In this document: positions 60,773 to 64,000 of the stretch, in pieces
Layout of the letters: each line of letters begins with the position of its first letter
Numbering within the stretch: position 1 is the first letter of the stretch
NCBI RefSeq assembly: GCF_003666015.1
Contig: NZ_QPLT01000007.1
Location: 62,001 to 126,000, forward strand
DNA from: Halorubrum sp. Atlit-26R
Lineage (GTDB): Archaea; Halobacteriota; Halobacteria; Halobacteriales; Haloferacaceae
Direction: 5' to 3'
DNA length: 64,000 nt
Made by a program: the position numbers and the translations under genes
Notes under the pieces: generated by a model
The model's input: the letters and a program-made list of their open reading frames with translations, nothing else
The model's database searches: none
Told to the model about the DNA's origin: nothing

Positions 60773-61926
60773 CAGGCGTCACCCCCGGTCGCCGCGGCCG
60801 AGTCGGACGCCGTCGCGTGCGCTTCGATCACGCGGCTCACTCGGTCGAGCCCGTCCTCTAACTCCTCCGTCGGGAGCCCGAATCCGATCCGGAACCGGTT
60901 CGGGAAGCCGAACAGGTTCCCGGGCGCGAGGACGACGCTCGCCTCCTCGACGACCGTCCGGCAGAACGCCTCGGCGTCGTCGAAGCCCTCGGGGACCGTC
61001 ACGAACGCGTTGACGCCGACCGGGTCGAGCCAGTCGAGGTCGTGCTCGTCGACCCAGTCCGCGACCCGGTCGCGGTGCTCGCTCGCCAGCTCGCGGTTCT
61101 CCGAGAGGATGCGGTCCTCGCGCCGCCCGAGGGCCTGCTTCGCGACGTGTTGGCCGAACAGACTCGGCGAGATGGTCGTGTAGTCCTTCCACCGCCACGC
61201 GCGCTCGACGACCGGCTCCGGGCCCGCGATCCAGCCGAACCGCAGTCCGGCGAGCCCGTACGCCTTCGTGAGGCTCGTGGTCGAGATGCCGTGCGCGCCG
61301 TAGCTCGCGACCGGCGGCTGCGGCTCCTCGGCGAGCAGGCGGTACACCTCGTCGCAGAGCAGGTAGGCGTCGCGCTCGACCGCGACGTCGTAGACGGCCC
61401 GCATCGCCGCCTCGTCGTGGTACTTCCCGGTCGGGTTGTTCGGGTTGTTGACGACGATGACGGCGGTATCGTCTCGCGCGGCGTCGGCGATCGCGTCCGG
61501 GTCCAGTTCCCACTCCGGCGGCTCCAACTCGACGCGGGTCACGTCCCCGAACGCGTCGGGGACGGCGTGGAGCGCTTGGTACGTCGGGGTGACGACGACG
61601 GCGTGGGTGCCGGAGCCGACGCCAGCTGTCTCGCCGGTTCCGCCGACTGAGCCCTCGTCGCCGAGCAGCGAGAGGAACGTCAGGAAGTTCGCCTCCTGCG
61701 TGCCGCAGGTGAAGAGCACCTCGTCGGCGGACCGGTCGTAGCGGTCGCCCACGGACGCCCGGAACTCGGGGTCGCCGTTCGTCGGGATGACGTAGCCGAG
61801 CTTCCCGGGATCGAGGTCGAACCGACTCGCGTCGAGCGACCGGATGCCGCTTTCGGCCAGCATGATGTCGGCCTCGTGTTCGTGCTCCGCGAACCAGCGT
61901 TCGAGGCCGAACGGGTCGATGCGCAT
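60772..61926 (-). CDS. PLP-dependent aminotransferase, class I/II
   Basis: A 384-residue fold-type I aminotransferase. NNPNNPTGKYH, DEVYRLL and the PLP lysine in TSLTKAYGLAGLRFGW are intact, and RFRIGFG carries the carboxylate-binding Arg. It probably moves an amino group between an amino acid and a keto acid; the substrate is unknown. The ATG at 61926 is just before the divergent element F. Confidence 0.85.
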   Translation of the reverse strand: MRIDPFGLERWFAEHEHEADIMLAESGIRSLDASRFDLDPGKLGYVIPTNGDPEFRASVGDRYDRSADEVLFTCGTQEANFLTFLSLLGDEGSVGGTGETAGVGSGTHAVVVTPTYQALHAVPDAFGDVTRVELEPPEWELDPDAIADAARDDTAVIVVNNPNNPTGKYHDEAAMRAVYDVAVERDAYLLCDEVYRLLAEEPQPPVASYGAHGISTTSLTKAYGLAGLRFGWIAGPEPVVERAWRWKDYTTISPSLFGQHVAKQALGRREDRILSENRELASEHRDRVADWVDEHDLDWLDPVGVNAFVTVPEGFDDAEAFCRTVVEEASVVLAPGNLFGFPNRFRIGFGLPTEELEDGLDRVSRVIEAHATASDSAAATGGDA

Positions 61927-62053
61927 ACTCGGTGTCGGGCCGGCGTGAGGTTAGGTGCTGTGGTTATCGGTGGCAGTCAGGAGCGGACAGATGCGTTCCG
62001 TGGTGGTGTTCCGGCGAGTCGACGGGGAACGCTTCCAGATCACAATTGATTGC

Positions 62054-62144
62054 TTATAAATAGCTGATCGCCGAGCGGCGGTGGACATCTCCAAAGCCCC
62101 AGTCGCTTGCTTATAAATAGCTGATCGCGGATCGGCGGTGAACT
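62054..62144 (-). repeat. Tail units of element F
   Basis: Two tail units with TTATAAA at 62054 and 62111, exactly 57 bases apart as in element B. The outer one contains GCCCCAGTCGC (62096-62106), which repeats this element's own P2 variant (62153-62163). Confidence 0.8.
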
Positions 62145-62398
62145 CCTCCAAAGCCCCAGTCGCGAGGCGGGCGCACGCTCGCTGCGCGCTTCACTCGGTC
62201 GCTCACTCCGTTCGCTCCCTCGTTCCAGTGCTTGCGTCGCCTGCGCCCGCCTCGCGACTGCCCCTTTGAGTCCCACCCGACCGCACAGCGACCGCACCTC
62301 ACGCCTCCCCAGCCTCGTCAGTCGCCTCCGCTTCGCTCCGGCGACTGACTCCCTCGCGCGTGCGACTCGCGGCCTTCGGCCGCTCGTCGGCACGCGCC
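62145..62398 (-). ncRNA. Candidate structured RNA, element F core
   Basis: Minus strand, between divergent genes. P2 is AGTCGCGAGGCGGGCGCA (62158-62175) with TGCGCCCGCCTCGCGACT (62242-62259): relative to elements B, D and E one C-G pair has become T-A on both sides. P3 is GTCAGTCGCC (62317-62326) with GGCGACTGAC (62340-62349). P4 is GGCCGAAGGCC-like, with CGAGCGGCC/GGCCGCGAG. Confidence 0.75.
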
Positions 62399-62411
62399 GA
62401 CCGCATTGTTC

Positions 62412-62419
62412 TTTATAAG
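62412..62419 (-). promoter_or_regulatory. TATA box before element F
   Basis: CTTATAAA on the minus strand, centred about 17 nt before GGCGCGTGCC. Confidence 0.45.
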
Positions 62420-62512
62420 CAATTGTCGCCACCGGCCGCGAACATTTAAAAGCTAACTCGCGGTCGCCGCGGCCACCGCAACGACTTTCGTCGGTGATTG
62501 CGACTCGGACAC

Positions 62513-63532
62513 ATGGTTCTCACCCGGCAGCGGCTGTTGGCCGCGCTGCTCGTCTCTCTGGCGGCGCTCGCGGCGGTCGTGCTGGCGAACGTGTTGCGGA
62601 CCGTCGTGTTCGCGGTCACCGTCGCGTACGTCCTCTATCCCCTCCGGCAGCGGCTCGTCAGCCACGGACTCTCACGGCGGATCGCGTGCGCGGTCGCCAC
62701 CGCGGTCGCGTTCGTCGGCGCCACGCTCCTCGTGGCGCCGCTGCTGTACGCGCTGTACCGGCGCCGCTCTCAGCTGATCGCGATCCTCGAGGGGATCCCG
62801 GACGTCGTCCCGATCAGCGTCGGCGGCTTCGAGACGGTCGTCGAGATCGCGCCGTTCGTCGCGGCGGCCGAGACGTGGATCCGGGGGGTCGCGATCGCGG
62901 TCGCGGGCGCGGCGCCGGTGCTCGTCCTGGAACTCGTCGTGTTCACGTTCCTCGTGTACGGCATCCTCTATCGCCCCGGCGCGGTCGGAACGGCCGTCTT
63001 CGGCGTGGTCCCCGCGGAGTACCACGACATCCCGATCCGGCTCCACGAGCGGACGCGGGAGACGCTGTACTCGATCTACGTGCTCCAGGCCGCGACCGCG
63101 GCGGGCACGTTCGTCCTCGCGCTCGCGGTGTTCCGGCTCCTCGGCTACGGCTCGCCCGTCCTGCTCGCCGTCATCGCGGGGGTCCTCCAGTTCGTCCCCG
63201 TCGTCGGGCCGAGCGTGCTGATCGTCGCGCTCGGGGCCGGCGACTTCCTCGTCGGCGAGACCGCCCGGGCGGTCGCCGTTATCGTGATCGGGCTCGTCGT
63301 CGTCGCGTTCGTGCCCGACGCGGTGATCCGGACCCGTCTCGCGGGCTGGGCCGGGAAGATCTCTCCCGGGCTCTACTTCGTCGGGTTCGTCGGCGGTATC
63401 CTCACGCTCGGCGCCGTCGGCGTCATCGTCGGCCCGCTGGTCGTGTCGCTGCTGCTCGAGGTGATCGACATGCTCTCGGAGGACGGTGCCTCGCCGGAGC
63501 CGGCCGACGGGACCGCGGACGCGGCCGAGTAG
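62513..63532 (+). CDS. AI-2E/PerM-family membrane protein
   Basis: A 339-residue protein. Helices at about 9-32, 34-50, 60-85, 130-160, 200-230 and 240-315 frame a soluble part (85-125). The end LGAVGVIVGPLVVSLLLEVI is the typical PerM/AI-2E exporter signature. Family members export small molecules or support ion homeostasis. The ATG at 62513 is taken because it opens the first helix region. An acidic tail closes the protein. Confidence 0.85.
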   Translation: MVLTRQRLLAALLVSLAALAAVVLANVLRTVVFAVTVAYVLYPLRQRLVSHGLSRRIACAVATAVAFVGATLLVAPLLYALYRRRSQLIAILEGIPDVVPISVGGFETVVEIAPFVAAAETWIRGVAIAVAGAAPVLVLELVVFTFLVYGILYRPGAVGTAVFGVVPAEYHDIPIRLHERTRETLYSIYVLQAATAAGTFVLALAVFRLLGYGSPVLLAVIAGVLQFVPVVGPSVLIVALGAGDFLVGETARAVAVIVIGLVVVAFVPDAVIRTRLAGWAGKISPGLYFVGFVGGILTLGAVGVIVGPLVVSLLLEVIDMLSEDGASPEPADGTADAAE

Positions 63533-63595
63533 CACGCCCGCCCGCCTCCGCCGCCGGTACGGCTTTCCCTCCGCCGACCGTCCGTTCGGTATCTG

Positions 63596-64000
63596 ATGTC
63601 CTCGACGGATACTCCCACCGCGGTCGGCGACGCGCCGACGCTCGCGGCGCGACGGCTCGACGGCCTCGCCGACCGCGTGGCGCGCTCGCGGCCGGCGGAC
63701 GACGGCGACGGCCCGAGCGGTGACCCCGACGTGATCGACGTGTTCGCCCCGGCGACCGACGAGCGGATCGGCCGCGTGCCGGCCTGCGACGCCGACGACG
63801 TCGAGGCCGCGGTCGAGCGCGCCCGGGACGCGCAGGCGGCGTGGGCCGAGACGCCCGCGACGGAGCGCGCCCGGGTCGTCGACCGGTTCGGCGACCTCGT
63901 CGCGGAGCGCCGCGAGGAGCTACTGGACGTGCTTCAGGTCGAGACCGGGAAGTCCCGCCGCACCGCGGTCGAGGAGCTGTTCGACGTGCCGACCGGCTGT
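63596..64000 (+). CDS. Aldehyde dehydrogenase, N-terminal part (succinic-semialdehyde dehydrogenase-like)
   Basis: The first 135 codons of an aldehyde dehydrogenase; the gene runs off the window. VFAPATDERIGRVPACDADDVEAAV is the usual start, followed by AWAETPATERARVV and VETGKSRRTAVEEL. An extra acidic leader of about 40 residues is typical of haloarchaea. The catalytic Cys is beyond the window, so the exact aldehyde is unknown. Confidence 0.85.
   Translation, partial: MSSTDTPTAVGDAPTLAARRLDGLADRVARSRPADDGDGPSGDPDVIDVFAPATDERIGRVPACDADDVEAAVERARDAQAAWAETPATERARVVDRFGDLVAERREELLDVLQVETGKSRRTAVEELFDVPTGC

Noticed and set aside
4991-62419. Elements as classical insertion sequences or MITEs with terminal inverted repeats.
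   Set aside because: No transposase, no consistent terminal inverted repeat or target duplication. Element A alone shows a shared GGATCGGCGGTG-like end in inverse orientation, which is not enough.

Overview
The window is chromosomal DNA of a halophilic archaeon of class Halobacteria, most likely Halorubrum or a close relative. Evidence: very high GC, strongly acidic proteins, archaeal TATA boxes about 26-30 nt before start codons (leaderless genes), a type II archaeal GAPDH, aIF5A, aMBF1, halocyanin, CofE/Mer F420 enzymes, XPB-type helicase and components of the haloarchaeal methylaspartate cycle. There are about 68 protein genes and one tRNA-Thr(UGU). I see no rRNA, CRISPR array, intact insertion sequence or phage.

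Layout. 0-4.9 kb: CitE-like lyase and mesaconate CoA-transferase, then zinc-ribbon, gate-domain and beta-propeller proteins. 5.4-13.5 kb: M29 aminopeptidase, GAPDH, PfkB kinase, heavy-metal ATPase. 13.6-22.5 kb: peroxiredoxin, Tsr3, cofE-mer, chemotaxis transducer, site-2 protease. 23-33.9 kb: ornithine cyclodeaminase-like protein, acetyltransferase, oxidoreductase, rhodanese, S9 peptidase, photolyase, GlpA-like dehydrogenase, MaoC. 34.6-37.9 kb: hydrolase, a broken ligase/KAS III fusion and an ATP-grasp gene. 38.3-46.3 kb: aMBF1, halocyanin, two paralogous HD hydrolases, thymidine kinase. 46.3-61.9 kb: REC-PAS-PAS regulator, methyltransferases, CinA-like protein, several UspA proteins, uridine kinase, XPB helicase, aIF5A-agmatinase pair, aminotransferase. 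62-64 kb: PerM-like membrane protein and the start of an aldehyde dehydrogenase.

The most striking content is not protein. Six copies of one intergenic element (near 5.2, 22.6, 34.1, 38.1, 53.2 and 62.3 kb) share short conserved blocks joined by long hairpins. The hairpin stems differ between copies but stay complementary, which is the covariation expected of a structured RNA. Each core has a GGGG-facing-GGGG internal loop and is followed by one to five copies of a tail unit of about 57 bp ending in TTTATAAA; four cores also have a TATA box at the opposite end. I know no named family that fits, but cannot search for one. The copy near 34 kb lies beside a deletion that fused the front of an acyl-CoA ligase gene to the end of a KAS III gene. 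Another unusual locus is the ATP-grasp gene near 37 kb, whose middle has base and codon use unlike its two ends.
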